Below, one piece after another: positions 16,467 to 25,363 of a stretch of 64,000 nucleotides of DNA. How positions within the stretch are numbered: the stretch's first letter is position 1; each line of letters starts with the position of its first letter. The position numbers and the translations under genes are program-made. Origin of the DNA: JAFDZV01 sp035549015 (GTDB lineage Bacteria; Bacteroidota; Ignavibacteria; OLB7); NCBI GenBank assembly GCA_035549015.1, contig DASZRW010000081.1, forward strand, positions 1 to 64,000, written 5' to 3'. The notes under the pieces are model-generated. The model made no database searches. It was not told where the DNA came from and saw only the letters and a list, made by a program, of their open reading frames with translations.

Positions 16467-18317
16467 ATGATCGCCCGTCGAATGCATCTTCTTCCTACTC
16501 TCGCACTCCTTCTCATCATGAGTATCACTGCGCCATCGCTCACCGCGCAGATTGCCGGCACGAGCTTCCAGGATCGCTTCCAGGCATTGCATGCGAACGC
16601 CCCGGGGCAGAACGATTCCGCCCGGCTCTACGCGATCTTCCAGACCTGGTACGAGTACGGCATGCATGAATACCCGGAGTGGGCCACCTACGAGGGATAT
16701 CCGGGGGGCGAGGATCGGCTGACCGATATGTCGATGGAGGCGATCGCTCGGCGGAAGCAGGAAGTGCACTGGCCGCTGGACGCGATCGCGACGATCGATC
16801 GCACGCATCTGGCACCGGGCGACCGGACGAACTACGATCTGTTCCGGCGCGATCTCGAGACGCAGATCGAAGGGCAGCGGTTCGCCGGCGAGCTGATGCC
16901 GATCAATCAGCTGGGGGGAATTCAGCAGGACATCCCGCAGCTGATGGCGGTGATGCCGTCGGCTCGCGTGAAGGACTACGAGAACATGCTGGCCCGCCTG
17001 CGCGCGGTGCCGCACGCGATGGAGCAGACGATTGCGCTGATGAAGGAGGGGATTGCCCGCCACATCGTTCCTCCTTCGGTCACGATGCGCGATGTGCCGC
17101 AGCAGGTGCTGAACGTTATCCCGGATAACCCTGCGGCGAGCGCCATCCTGCAGCCGTTCAACGATATGCCGGCAAGCATCCCGGAGGCGGAACGGACCCG
17201 CCTGCGCGAGGAGGCGCACGCCCTGTATCGCAGTGCGATTGTTCCGGCCTACCGTTCGTTGCATCAGTTCCTCATCAGCACCTATCTCCCGGCCGCGCGC
17301 GGAACGATCGGCATGAGCGCGCTTCCGGACGGCGCGGCCTGGTACGGCTATCGCGTGCGCCAGACAACCACGACCAATCTGTCGCCGGACGCAATCTTCG
17401 ATCTCGGCATGCGGGAGGTGAAGCGCATCCGTGGCGAGATGGACAAGGTGATCGCCTCCACCGGCTTCAAGGGGGACTTCGCCGCCTTCACGAACTATCT
17501 GCGCACGGACCCGATGTTCTTCTACACGGACTCCGCGAGTCTGCTGCAGGGCTATCGTGATATCTGCAAGCGGGCCGATCCGGAGTTGATCAGGCTCTTC
17601 GGCAAGCTCCCGCGCCTCCCCTACGGAGTGATCGCGGTTCCCGCGTATGCGGAGAAGTCGCAGACCACGGCCTACTACAACCCCGGTTCGCCCGAGGCGG
17701 GACGCCCGGGATACTTCTACGCGAACACCTACGATCTGAAGTCGCGGCCGAAGTGGGAGATGGAGGCGCTGGCGCTGCACGAGGCCGTGCCCGGGCATCA
17801 CCTGCAGATCTCGCTGGCGAAGGAGATGGAGGAGGTTCCGCAGTTCCGCAAGAACGGTGACTACACATCGTTCGTGGAAGGGTGGGGACTCTATTCCGAA
17901 AGCCTGGGGGAGGAGATGGGCTTCTATCGCGATCCCTACTCCAAGTTCGGGCAGTTGACCTACGAGATGTGGCGCGCAATCCGTCTGGTGCTCGATCCCG
18001 GCATCCACGTGAAGGGGTGGACGCGCCAGCAGGCGATCGATTTCTTCCGCGAGAACTCCGGCAAGGCGGAACACGACATCGAGGTGGAGGTCGATCGCTA
18101 CATCGCATGGCCGGGGCAGGCCACGGCGTACAAGGTGGGGGAATTGAAGATCAAGGAACTGCGGCACTATGCGGAGGAGCAGCTTGGCGACAAGTTCGAC
18201 ATCCGCGCCTTCCACGATCACGTTCTCGGCGAGGGAGCCATCCCGCTGGACCTCCTGGAACAACGCATCCACGCCTGGGTGGATGCCGTGAAACATATGA
18301 AAGATGGTGAGAGGTGA
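16467..18317 (+). CDS. secreted DUF885-family metallopeptidase-like protein
   Basis: 616 residues from ATG 16467. A signal peptide (HLLPTLALLLIMSITAPSLTA) precedes the mature protein. The segment ALHEAVPGHHLQ puts H438, E439 and H444 in an HExxxxH-like arrangement that in DUF885 is thought to hold zinc; ENSGKAEHDIEVEVDRYIAW and PGQATAYKVGELKI are further family hallmarks. Members are presumed peptidases of the periplasm or outer membrane; the substrate is unknown. The frame is open back to 16236, but that stretch is Arg/Cys-rich and not protein-like. Confidence 0.88.
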   Translation: MIARRMHLLPTLALLLIMSITAPSLTAQIAGTSFQDRFQALHANAPGQNDSARLYAIFQTWYEYGMHEYPEWATYEGYPGGEDRLTDMSMEAIARRKQEVHWPLDAIATIDRTHLAPGDRTNYDLFRRDLETQIEGQRFAGELMPINQLGGIQQDIPQLMAVMPSARVKDYENMLARLRAVPHAMEQTIALMKEGIARHIVPPSVTMRDVPQQVLNVIPDNPAASAILQPFNDMPASIPEAERTRLREEAHALYRSAIVPAYRSLHQFLISTYLPAARGTIGMSALPDGAAWYGYRVRQTTTTNLSPDAIFDLGMREVKRIRGEMDKVIASTGFKGDFAAFTNYLRTDPMFFYTDSASLLQGYRDICKRADPELIRLFGKLPRLPYGVIAVPAYAEKSQTTAYYNPGSPEAGRPGYFYANTYDLKSRPKWEMEALALHEAVPGHHLQISLAKEMEEVPQFRKNGDYTSFVEGWGLYSESLGEEMGFYRDPYSKFGQLTYEMWRAIRLVLDPGIHVKGWTRQQAIDFFRENSGKAEHDIEVEVDRYIAWPGQATAYKVGELKIKELRHYAEEQLGDKFDIRAFHDHVLGEGAIPLDLLEQRIHAWVDAVKHMKDGER

Positions 18318-18390
18318 TGAGTGATGGGTGTGGCTGATGAGGGTGGCATGTGGCGTCCAATAACCCCCCATAACCCATAACTCACATTGC
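18305..18390. repeat. low-complexity intergenic block of GATGAGTGATGGG / CCCATAAC words
   Basis: Between the DUF885 stop and tex the sequence is built from near-repeated words (GTGATGAGTGATGGG, GGCTGATGAGGG) and then their approximate complements (CCCCCATAACCCATAAC). The same vocabulary recurs after the genes ending at 33564 and 47380. It can fold back only imperfectly here. Confidence 0.5.
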
Positions 18391-18426
18391 AACATTCTCG
18401 TTCGCCGTGTGGGTGCCGGTCCGTTG

Positions 18427-18434
18427 TATCTTCG
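18427..18434 (+). promoter_or_regulatory. possible -7 box for tex
   Basis: TATCTTCG at 18427-18434 is one base from the Bacteroidetes TAnnTTTG element and lies about 93 bases before the tex start. No good -33 TTTG is at the expected distance, so this is weak. Confidence 0.3.
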
Positions 18435-18526
18435 CGCCTCGAATTTCCCACGGGTGCGCCGGGGCCTCCGATCCGCGCGCGCCGGGTTCTCCAATCGTCC
18501 AACCCGATTTCATCCGCACCTGCTTC

Positions 18527-20782
18527 ATGCTCGATATCGTTCAACTCATCGCCGGTGAGCTTTCACTTCAGCCCGCAAACGTCCGCAGCGCTCTCGATCT
18601 CTTCGCAGAGGGAGGAACCATTCCCTTCATCGCCCGCTACCGCAAGGAGCGCACCGGGGAGATGAACGAGATCGAGCTGCGCGCGCTTCACGAACGCCAT
18701 ACCTACCTGACGGAGCTTGCAGAACGCAAGCGCGCAATCCTGGAGTCCATTGCCGAGCAGGGAAAGCTCACGGATGAACTGCGGCGGAAGATCGAGGAGT
18801 GCCTGCAGAAAACGGAACTGGAGGATCTCTATCTCCCGTACAAGCCGAAGCGTCGCACGCGCGCGACGATCGCCCGGGAGCGCGGGCTGGAGCCGCTTGC
18901 CGGGTACATCCGCTCGCAGAATACGCCGGAGGGATCGGCCGGACTGCTGGATGCCGAGGCGGCGAAGTATGTGAACGCGGAGATGGAGGTGCCCACCGCC
19001 GCCGATGCCCTTGCCGGCGCGGCGGACATCCTCGCCGAGGAGATATCGGAGAAGGCCGATATCCGCGCGGCCCTTCGCGACTACATGCTGCAGGAGGGGA
19101 TGTTCACCTCGCGCGTGAAGCCGGAGTTCCCGGAGGGAACAACCAAGTTCGAGATGTACCGCGACTATCGCGTGCGGGTGAAGGAGATCCAGCCGCACAA
19201 CATGCTCGCGCTCCGCCGCGGTGAGAACGACGGTGTGCTCTTCTTCGAGGTGCTGTATGACCACGACCACGTGATGAACTACCTGGAGAGCCGGGAGATT
19301 CGTGCGCGCGATCCGCGGCTGCGCGAGTTCCTGCGCGCGATGCTCGCGGACTGCTTCGACCGGCTGCTGAAGTTTTCGCTGATCGGCGAGATCCGCGTGG
19401 AGAAGAAACGGCAGGCCGATGTGGAATCCATTCGCACCTTCGAGGAGAATCTGCGCGAACTGCTTCTCTCCAGCCCCGCGGGGATGAAGCCCACGCTCGG
19501 CGTCGATCCCGGATTCCGTACCGGCTGCAAGGTTGCGGCGCTCGACCATACCGGAAAGTTCCTGGAGTACCAGGCGATCTTCCCGCATGCCTCGGCCGGC
19601 GAACGCGAGCGGGCCGCACGAACGCTTGTTGCGATGATCCAGCGGCACGGGATCGAACTGGTGGCCATCGGCAACGGCACCGCCGGACGCGAGACGGAAC
19701 AGTTCGTGACCGAGACTCTCGCCGGCCTCGAGAAACAGCCGGTGAAGGTGATGGTGAACGAGTCCGGCGCATCGATCTACTCCGCGAGCGAGGTGGCGAT
19801 CGAGGAGTTCCCGGATCTGGATATCACGGTGCGCGGCGCGATCAGCATCGCACGGCGCCTGCAGGATCCGCTGGCGGAACTGGTGAAGATCGATCCCAAG
19901 TCCATCGGCGTCGGGCAGTACCAGCACGATGTGGACCAGCGCCTTCTGAAGAAGAAGCTGGAGGAGACCGTGGAGAGCTGCGTGAACTATGTGGGGGTTG
20001 ACCTGAACACGGCTTCGAAGGAACTGCTCGGCTATGTGGCGGGGATCACGCCCTCCGTGGCGAAGTCCATCATCGCACACCGGAACCAGCACGGCGCCTT
20101 CCTGAGCCGGCACGAGCTTCTGAAGGTTGCGAAGTTCGGTCCGAAGACATTCGAACAGGCGGCCGGCTTTCTCCGCATCCGCGACGGCGCCAATCCGCTG
20201 GACAACACCGCCGTGCACCCGGAGCGGTACGATCTGGTGGAACGGATCGCGGCGGATCTCTCGATTCCCGCCTCGCAGGTGACGCGGCAGCCGGAGCGAT
20301 TGAAGGCGCTCGATCTGCGGCGCTACGTGAGCGACACCGTGGGCGAGCCGACGCTGCGCGACATCCTCTCCGAGCTGGAGAAGCCCGGACGCGATCCGCG
20401 CGCGGAGTTCCGCTATGCCACGTTCAAGGAGGGGATTCGCGAGATCAAGGATCTGCGCACCGGCATGGAACTCGAAGGCGTGGTGACGAACGTCGCGAAC
20501 TTCGGGGCGTTCGTTGACATCGGCGTGCATCAGGATGGGCTGGTGCATATCTCGCAGCTCGCCGATCACTATGTGAACGATCCGAAGACCGTGGTGAAGG
20601 TGGGGCAGGTTGTGCGCGTTCGCGTGCTGGAGGTCAACGAGGGATTGAAGCGGATCGGCCTCTCCATGAAATCCGACGGCGGAGCGCCGCGCCCCAACAG
20701 GCGTGCCTCCGCTCAGGCGGCCGCGCCTCCGAAGCGCGAGTTCACGCTGGACGATCTGAAGGCGAAGTTCAACAACAAATAA
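18527..20782 (+). CDS. tex: Tex-family RNA-binding transcription accessory protein
   Basis: 751 residues from ATG 18527, close to the usual Tex length. Order of domains: N-terminal helical Tex_N region (VRSALDLFAEGGTIPFIARY and RKERTGEMNE are invariant), a YqgF/RNase-H-like domain (LGVDPGFRTGCKVAALD), helix-hairpin-helix repeats (LNTASKELLGYVAGITPSVA) and a C-terminal S1 domain (GMELEGVVTNVANFGAFVDI, then GVHQDGLVHISQL). Tex binds single-stranded nucleic acid and associates with RNA polymerase; it affects toxin and stress gene expression in several pathogens. Upstream in-frame codons to 18407 are not conserved-like. A 700-base gap follows. Confidence 0.95.
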   Translation: MLDIVQLIAGELSLQPANVRSALDLFAEGGTIPFIARYRKERTGEMNEIELRALHERHTYLTELAERKRAILESIAEQGKLTDELRRKIEECLQKTELEDLYLPYKPKRRTRATIARERGLEPLAGYIRSQNTPEGSAGLLDAEAAKYVNAEMEVPTAADALAGAADILAEEISEKADIRAALRDYMLQEGMFTSRVKPEFPEGTTKFEMYRDYRVRVKEIQPHNMLALRRGENDGVLFFEVLYDHDHVMNYLESREIRARDPRLREFLRAMLADCFDRLLKFSLIGEIRVEKKRQADVESIRTFEENLRELLLSSPAGMKPTLGVDPGFRTGCKVAALDHTGKFLEYQAIFPHASAGERERAARTLVAMIQRHGIELVAIGNGTAGRETEQFVTETLAGLEKQPVKVMVNESGASIYSASEVAIEEFPDLDITVRGAISIARRLQDPLAELVKIDPKSIGVGQYQHDVDQRLLKKKLEETVESCVNYVGVDLNTASKELLGYVAGITPSVAKSIIAHRNQHGAFLSRHELLKVAKFGPKTFEQAAGFLRIRDGANPLDNTAVHPERYDLVERIAADLSIPASQVTRQPERLKALDLRRYVSDTVGEPTLRDILSELEKPGRDPRAEFRYATFKEGIREIKDLRTGMELEGVVTNVANFGAFVDIGVHQDGLVHISQLADHYVNDPKTVVKVGQVVRVRVLEVNEGLKRIGLSMKSDGGAPRPNRRASAQAAAPPKREFTLDDLKAKFNNK

Positions 20783-21483
20783 CGGAACGGCGCGACGCCG
20801 GGAAGGGCGGCCTGCGCCGAACGGAAGAACGCGATCGTTCCAGCGCGGGCACCCCGGTGGTGCGACAATCCGTTCCCCGGAAGGAACGCATGGGCCGCTC
20901 CCTGCAGGGAGATCGAATCGCGGACTCCGTGCATCGCGCCTGAGATGGACGGGATCGCGGTGCCCGCGCGGCATCGAGGGCGCGCCGCTCACCGTGAGGG
21001 CGAGTTGCTCACGGTTGGCGCCGCCCGCGAGGAATTGCCCCCTGGCCATTCGAGGAACAGCATACCCCATAACACCGGGTCACACTCAGTTCGGTGCGAT
21101 TCCGCGCTCGGAATCCCGTACGTTGGCACGGCATTGCGTCTGTCGGAGCATCCATCGCGCTGCGATATTCTGCCGTCGCGATCCGTGGGTTCGGTGTGCG
21201 GTAGATTTCCGCGCGTCGGGCCGGTGACGTGGCAGGCCTGTCGCGGCACGATCGTTATCATCGGTCAGCGCACACCGTGCGGTTCATCCGGGGCAGCACT
21301 GCGGGCGCGTTCCTTACAAACCCTCACGTGCGCCATGAAACCTGCCGGTCCGTCCGTACGAATACTGCGCCGTTTGAAATACGATGATGGGCGTGCGGAC
21401 CGTGAAACACACGGCGTTACGTTCCCCACGTATCCCGCCTCCGGTGCCGTCGCGCAATGCGCGGCGGAAGGAGGAGAGAAACG
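20783..21483. other. 700-base gap between tex and nfeD
   Basis: Frames here (such as one of 180 codons, 20945-21487) run into the nfeD start region, have no ribosome binding site and read as GC-rich noise. A short perfect hairpin GATTCCG (21098-21104) / CGGAATC (21109-21115) with a CGCT loop is followed by TACGTTGG (21119-21126), which is close to a -7 promoter box. The ribosome binding site of nfeD, AAGGAGG, ends the interval. Confidence 0.5.
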
Positions 21484-22008
21484 ATGATCGACCTTTTCTG
21501 GTGTTGCCTGATCGGCGGCATCGTGTTTGCGATTGTCATCCTGATCGGTGGTGGTCTCCACCACATTCACGCATTCCATCACGCGCTTCGATTCCGGGCC
21601 TTCAGGTTCCTGCATCCTACGACGATCGTGGGAGCGATCACCGCGTTCGGCGGTGCGGGCGTGCTGCTGGAACGGCACACGGTGCTGCAGGAGCCGCTGC
21701 TGACGGCGATTGCCGCAGGCTCGGCGCTCGTGGTTTCCGTGGGAGTCCATTTCGGCTACGTGCGGCCGATGGATCGCGTCGAAACGTCGATGGCATTCTC
21801 TGCCCGCGACTACATCGGCCACACCGGTGAGGTTACCGTCGCCATCAGGGCGGGGGAGCACGGCGAAGTGATGGTGCACATGGGATCCATGAACTACTAC
21901 GTGGTTGCCCGGTGCTCCGAACCGCACGACATCGGTCGCGGACGGAAGGTTGTTGTAGTCGATGTGCAGGACGGCGTGCTTACTGTTACGCCGCTCGACA
22001 TAGAGTAG
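21484..22008 (+). CDS. NfeD-like membrane protein
   Basis: 174 residues from ATG 21484 with AAGGAGG at the proper distance. Hydrophobic segments LFWCCLIGGIVFAIVILIGG and LLTAIAAGSALVVSVGVHFG are followed by a C-terminal OB-type NfeD domain (DYIGHTGEVTVAIRAGEHGE, then GRGRKVVVVDVQDGVLTVTP). NfeD proteins sit in the membrane and are nearly always encoded beside a flotillin, as here (28-base gap). They are thought to help flotillins assemble. No serine-protease domain is attached, so this is the short NfeD1b-like form. Confidence 0.85.
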   Translation: MIDLFWCCLIGGIVFAIVILIGGGLHHIHAFHHALRFRAFRFLHPTTIVGAITAFGGAGVLLERHTVLQEPLLTAIAAGSALVVSVGVHFGYVRPMDRVETSMAFSARDYIGHTGEVTVAIRAGEHGEVMVHMGSMNYYVVARCSEPHDIGRGRKVVVVDVQDGVLTVTPLDIE

Positions 22009-22036
22009 TGTTCATTGACAACGAGGAGAATCAGAA

Positions 22037-23494
22037 ATGACGGAAGTGGTGCTCATTCCGGTAGCGGTTGTTGCCGTACTGCTTATCACGGCGATGGCGT
22101 TCGCAGCCCGCTACAAGACCGTAGGTCCGGACTATGCGATGATCATCACCGGCGCCGGCATCGGCCACAGAAATGTTGTGGCCGATCACTCCGGCAACAA
22201 GGTGAAGATCGTGCGCGGCGGCGGCGCCTACGTGCTGCCGATATTTCAACGGAGCGAGTTCATCTCGCTCCAGACACACAAGCTGGAGGTTTCGACACCG
22301 CAGACGGTGTACACATTGCAGGGCGTGCCGATCCTGGTGGACGGCGTCGCCATCGTGAAGGTTGGCAGCACCGTGGAGGAGATCGCGACGGCCGCGGAGC
22401 AGTTCCTGCGCAAGGAGCCGGCGGCACTCGAAGCGGAAGCGCGCGAGGTGCTGGAAGGCCATCTGCGCGCCATCCTGGGCTCGATGACCGTTGAGGAGGT
22501 GTATCGTAATCGCGACAAGTTCGCGCAGGAGGTGCAGAGTGTTGCGGCGCTCGATCTGAAGAAGATGGGTCTGCAGATCGTTGCGTTCACGATCAAGGAC
22601 GTGCGCGATCCGGCCGGCTACCTGGAGGCGCTCGGGCGCCCGCGCATCGCCGTGGTGAAACGCGAGGCGGATATCGCCGAGGCCAACGCGATGCGCGATG
22701 CACGCGTGCAGAAGGCCCTTGCCGATGAGGAGGGAATGCGTGCGGAACTGGAGCGCGACACCAAGGTGGCCGAGGCCAACAAGCAGAAGGAACTGCAGAT
22801 GGCGGCCTTCAAGAAGGATCAGGATACTGCGAAGGCGGAAGCCGATCAGTCCTACTTCATTCAGGAGGCCCGCTCGAAGCAGCATGTGGTGGAGGAACAG
22901 ATGAAGGTGGAGGTGGTGCGCCGGCAGCGGGAGATCGAGCTGGACGGGTTGGAGATCAGCCGCCGCGAACGGCAGTTCGATGCGGACGTGAAGAAGAAGG
23001 CCGATGCCGAACGCTATGCGGTTGAACAGGCCGCAGAGGCTGCCAAGGCCAAGGCGATGCGCGAGGCGGATGCGCGGAAGTACGGCATCGAGACGGAAGC
23101 CCAGGCAAATGCCGAACGGCAGCGCGTGCAGGGTACGGCGGAGGCGGAGGTGATTCGGATGAAGGGCCTGGCGGAGGCCGAGGCGAAGGAGAAGATTGCC
23201 GAGGCGTTCCAGAAGTACGGCCAGGCGGCCGTCCTCGATATCATCGTGAAGATGCTCCCGGAGCTTGCCGCGCGCGTTGCGGAGCCGATCGGCAACATCG
23301 ACAAGCTGACCGTGGTGGATACCGGCAACGGCGCCGGCGCCGCGCGGGTCAGCAACTACGTGACGTCGTTGATGTCCACGGCGCCGGAGCTTCTCCGGAA
23401 CGTTGCCGGCATCGACCTGAACACACTGGTTGGCAGGCTTGTCGGCGGGTCCGTCGAAGCGGAGGAGGCAACCGAAGCGCCCGTTGCGGGGTAG
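22037..23494 (+). CDS. flotillin-like SPFH/band 7 protein
   Basis: 485 residues. An N-terminal membrane segment (EVVLIPVAVVAVLLITAMAF) is followed by the SPFH domain (about 30-200; VLPIFQRSEFISLQTHKLEV, TVEEVYRNRDKFAQEV) and a long Ala/Glu/Lys-rich coiled coil (about 215-400; QAAEAAKAKAMREADARKYG) with a flotillin C-terminal tail. Flotillins scaffold membrane microdomains and affect signalling and membrane fluidity. AGGAGA precedes the ATG. The gene is an operon partner of the NfeD-like gene. A strong hairpin ends the unit at 23586. Confidence 0.93.
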   Translation: MTEVVLIPVAVVAVLLITAMAFAARYKTVGPDYAMIITGAGIGHRNVVADHSGNKVKIVRGGGAYVLPIFQRSEFISLQTHKLEVSTPQTVYTLQGVPILVDGVAIVKVGSTVEEIATAAEQFLRKEPAALEAEAREVLEGHLRAILGSMTVEEVYRNRDKFAQEVQSVAALDLKKMGLQIVAFTIKDVRDPAGYLEALGRPRIAVVKREADIAEANAMRDARVQKALADEEGMRAELERDTKVAEANKQKELQMAAFKKDQDTAKAEADQSYFIQEARSKQHVVEEQMKVEVVRRQREIELDGLEISRRERQFDADVKKKADAERYAVEQAAEAAKAKAMREADARKYGIETEAQANAERQRVQGTAEAEVIRMKGLAEAEAKEKIAEAFQKYGQAAVLDIIVKMLPELAARVAEPIGNIDKLTVVDTGNGAGAARVSNYVTSLMSTAPELLRNVAGIDLNTLVGRLVGGSVEAEEATEAPVAG

Positions 23495-23585
23495 CAGTTG
23501 CCGCCACGGGGCCGCCGCTCCGCGGTTGATCGCCGCACCCGCACGGCGCCCCGCTCCTGCGGCGCATGCCGGGGCCGGATGAAGG

Positions 23586-23619
23586 ACGCCCCCTCCTCAC
23601 ACGGGTGAGGAGGGGGCGT
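23586..23619. terminator. strong bidirectional hairpin between convergent genes
   Basis: A perfect 15-base-pair stem, ACGCCCCCTCCTCAC (23586-23600) with GTGAGGAGGGGGCGT (23605-23619), closed by an ACGG tetraloop. It lies between the flotillin gene (+) and the NRAMP-type gene (-), so it can stop transcripts from both sides. Confidence 0.8.
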
Positions 23620-23694
23620 ATGCATGTTGGAGGTCGCCGTACGATACGGCGATGCACGTCCGCCGCGCGCACGATCGGCGCGGCCTCCTCACCA

Positions 23695-25014
23695 TCAGTG
23701 CACGATCGCCATCACGATCATCCCAAGGGCGGCGATTCCCATCACGGCCGTCGTGATCCATCCCAGCCAGCGGAGCAGTGGCGGGGAGACGCGATCGCCC
23801 ATCACCTCCCTGTTGCTGGTCAGGAGCGTGACCACGGCAACGAGCGGCGGTGCAAGGAGTCCGTTCAGCACCGCGGCGATGAAGAGCATGTGGATGGCGC
23901 TCACGTGCAGATAGTTCAGGCCTATGCCAGCAAGCAACGCGGCGGCGAAGACGATGTAGAACTTCGGTGCTCTCTCCGGCGGTGCATCCAGCGAGCCGCG
24001 CCAGGCCTTCGCCTCGGCGATCGCATACGCCGCCGACCCTGCAAGCACCGGAACCCCCAGCATGCCCGTGCCGATCAGGCCGGCGGTGAAGAGGAGGTAG
24101 GCCAGGTTCCCGGCCAGCGGCTTCAGCGCCAGTGCCGCATCGCGCGCCGTCTCGATCTGGCTCATGCCGTGGGCATGCAGCGTTGCGCCGGTGGTGAGGA
24201 TGATGAAGTACATGATCAGATTGGAAAACGCCATGCCGATGAGCACGTCCCGTCGCATCCCCTGCAGCTCCTTGTCCGTGGCACCCTTGCGCTGCGCGGC
24301 GGTGGTGCGGCCCTGCGCCACTTCCTCCTCCACCTCCTGCGCCGCCTGCCAGAAGAAGAGATAGGGGGAGATGGTGGTGCCGAGGATGCCGATGAACGTG
24401 GCCAGATACGCCGGGGTCAGTTCGACATGGGGTACGAATGTGCTCTTCAGAATTGCGGCCCAGTCCGGCTGCGAGAGAAAGGCCGTGACGATGTACGCGA
24501 GAAGCACCAGTGTCAGCCACTTGAAGATGCGCACCAGTATGCGGTAACTGGCCCGGATCATGAGCACGCCGATGATGATCGCCAGCACCACCACCCAGAT
24601 CGACGTGCCGATGCCGGTCATCATCTCCATCGCCTCTCCCATCCCCTTCAGATCGGCGGCGATGTTCACGATGTTGGCCACGATCAGCAGCAGGCAGCAG
24701 ACCCAAAGCACGTACGGTGGGTAGCGGCGGCGTATCACGCCCGCGAGGCCGAAGCCGGAGACCATGCCGAGCCGCGCGCACATCAGCTGCACGGCCGCCA
24801 TCATGGGGAAGGAGAAGAGCGCCGTCCAGAGCTGTCCGTATCCGAATGCCGCGCCGGTGACGGAGTAGGTGGAGATGCCCGAGGGGTCGTCATCGGCCGC
24901 GCCGGTGATGAGGCCCGGGCCGAGTTGCTTGAAGAATCCGCCGCGCCCACGACTCGAGGGACGTTCGCCGGACGGATGTTGCTGTTCTTCGGTCGGTTCG
25001 TTTTCCTGCTGCAT
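23695..25014 (-). CDS. NRAMP-related divalent metal transporter (NRMT-like)
   Basis: About 439 residues on the reverse strand from ATG 25014. Eleven or so hydrophobic helices are visible. In helix 1 the NRAMP metal site DPGN reads DDDPSG (residues 41-46). In helix 6 the usual Met-Pro-His of Mn/Fe transporters is replaced by TTISPYLFFWQA, followed by QEVEEE. Loss of the methionine ligand and the DPSG variant are as I recall for the NRAMP-related magnesium transporter clade, so Mg2+ or Mn2+ is more likely than Fe2+. It is divergent from an mgtE gene. I reject the upstream extension to 25146 because it is rich in Arg/Pro and precedes no helix. Confidence 0.88.
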   Translation of the reverse strand: MQQENEPTEEQQHPSGERPSSRGRGGFFKQLGPGLITGAADDDPSGISTYSVTGAAFGYGQLWTALFSFPMMAAVQLMCARLGMVSGFGLAGVIRRRYPPYVLWVCCLLLIVANIVNIAADLKGMGEAMEMMTGIGTSIWVVVLAIIIGVLMIRASYRILVRIFKWLTLVLLAYIVTAFLSQPDWAAILKSTFVPHVELTPAYLATFIGILGTTISPYLFFWQAAQEVEEEVAQGRTTAAQRKGATDKELQGMRRDVLIGMAFSNLIMYFIILTTGATLHAHGMSQIETARDAALALKPLAGNLAYLLFTAGLIGTGMLGVPVLAGSAAYAIAEAKAWRGSLDAPPERAPKFYIVFAAALLAGIGLNYLHVSAIHMLFIAAVLNGLLAPPLVAVVTLLTSNREVMGDRVSPPLLRWLGWITTAVMGIAALGMIVMAIVH

Positions 25015-25363
25015 ACAATGCCGTTGTTGATTCAGATGAATCGCCTCGCCGCCGGCTTCGAGGCGATTCGAAGGTGAAGCCGGGCGGGCGGCACGAGGCG
25101 CGCCGTGGCAGGGGACCGTCTGTGCACGCCGCATGCCGTCTGGCAATCATGACGATGCACGATCCGGAACCCGGAAGCCGCTCGAAGATAGAGAAGAAGC
25201 GCGAGGCATCGGTGCGGCCACGCTCGAGGCGGGGAGGATTTCACGATGCGATTGCACCGTTGCGTTGTCGAGATTTATTACATCGAGCCGGTGCCTCGTT
25301 CCATGGACGGCCGTATTTTGTGCGGCCGCACAAATCCCATCCATCCTTTCCCGCGGAGGAACA
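25015..25363. promoter_or_regulatory. divergent regulatory region between the two metal transporters
   Basis: 349 bases separate the divergent starts. A perfect ten-base-pair inverted repeat, GAATCGCCTC (25038-25047) / GAGGCGATTC (25060-25069), sits just upstream of the NRAMP-type gene. Near mgtE there are AT-rich words (GATTTATTACATCG about 25270; CGTATTTTGTG about 25312) that could hold the promoter, and GGAGGA (25355-25360) is its ribosome binding site. I could not recognise a full M-box or ykkC-type magnesium riboswitch. Confidence 0.5.

Noticed and set aside
16197..18494. 765-codon minus-strand frame opposite the DUF885 gene
   Set aside because: Same mirror effect; the + strand protein has a signal peptide and a conserved HE...HH motif.
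18563..21070. 835-codon open frame on the minus strand opposite tex
   Set aside because: It mirrors the strongly biased third positions of tex, has no domain and no ribosome binding site; tex on the + strand is certain.
20945..21487. 180-codon frame in the tex-nfeD gap
   Set aside because: It ends inside the nfeD start, lacks a ribosome binding site and is compositionally unlike the neighbouring proteins.
25015..25363. magnesium riboswitch before mgtE
   Set aside because: No M-box-like arrangement of conserved loops could be followed by eye; a covariance-model search would be needed.
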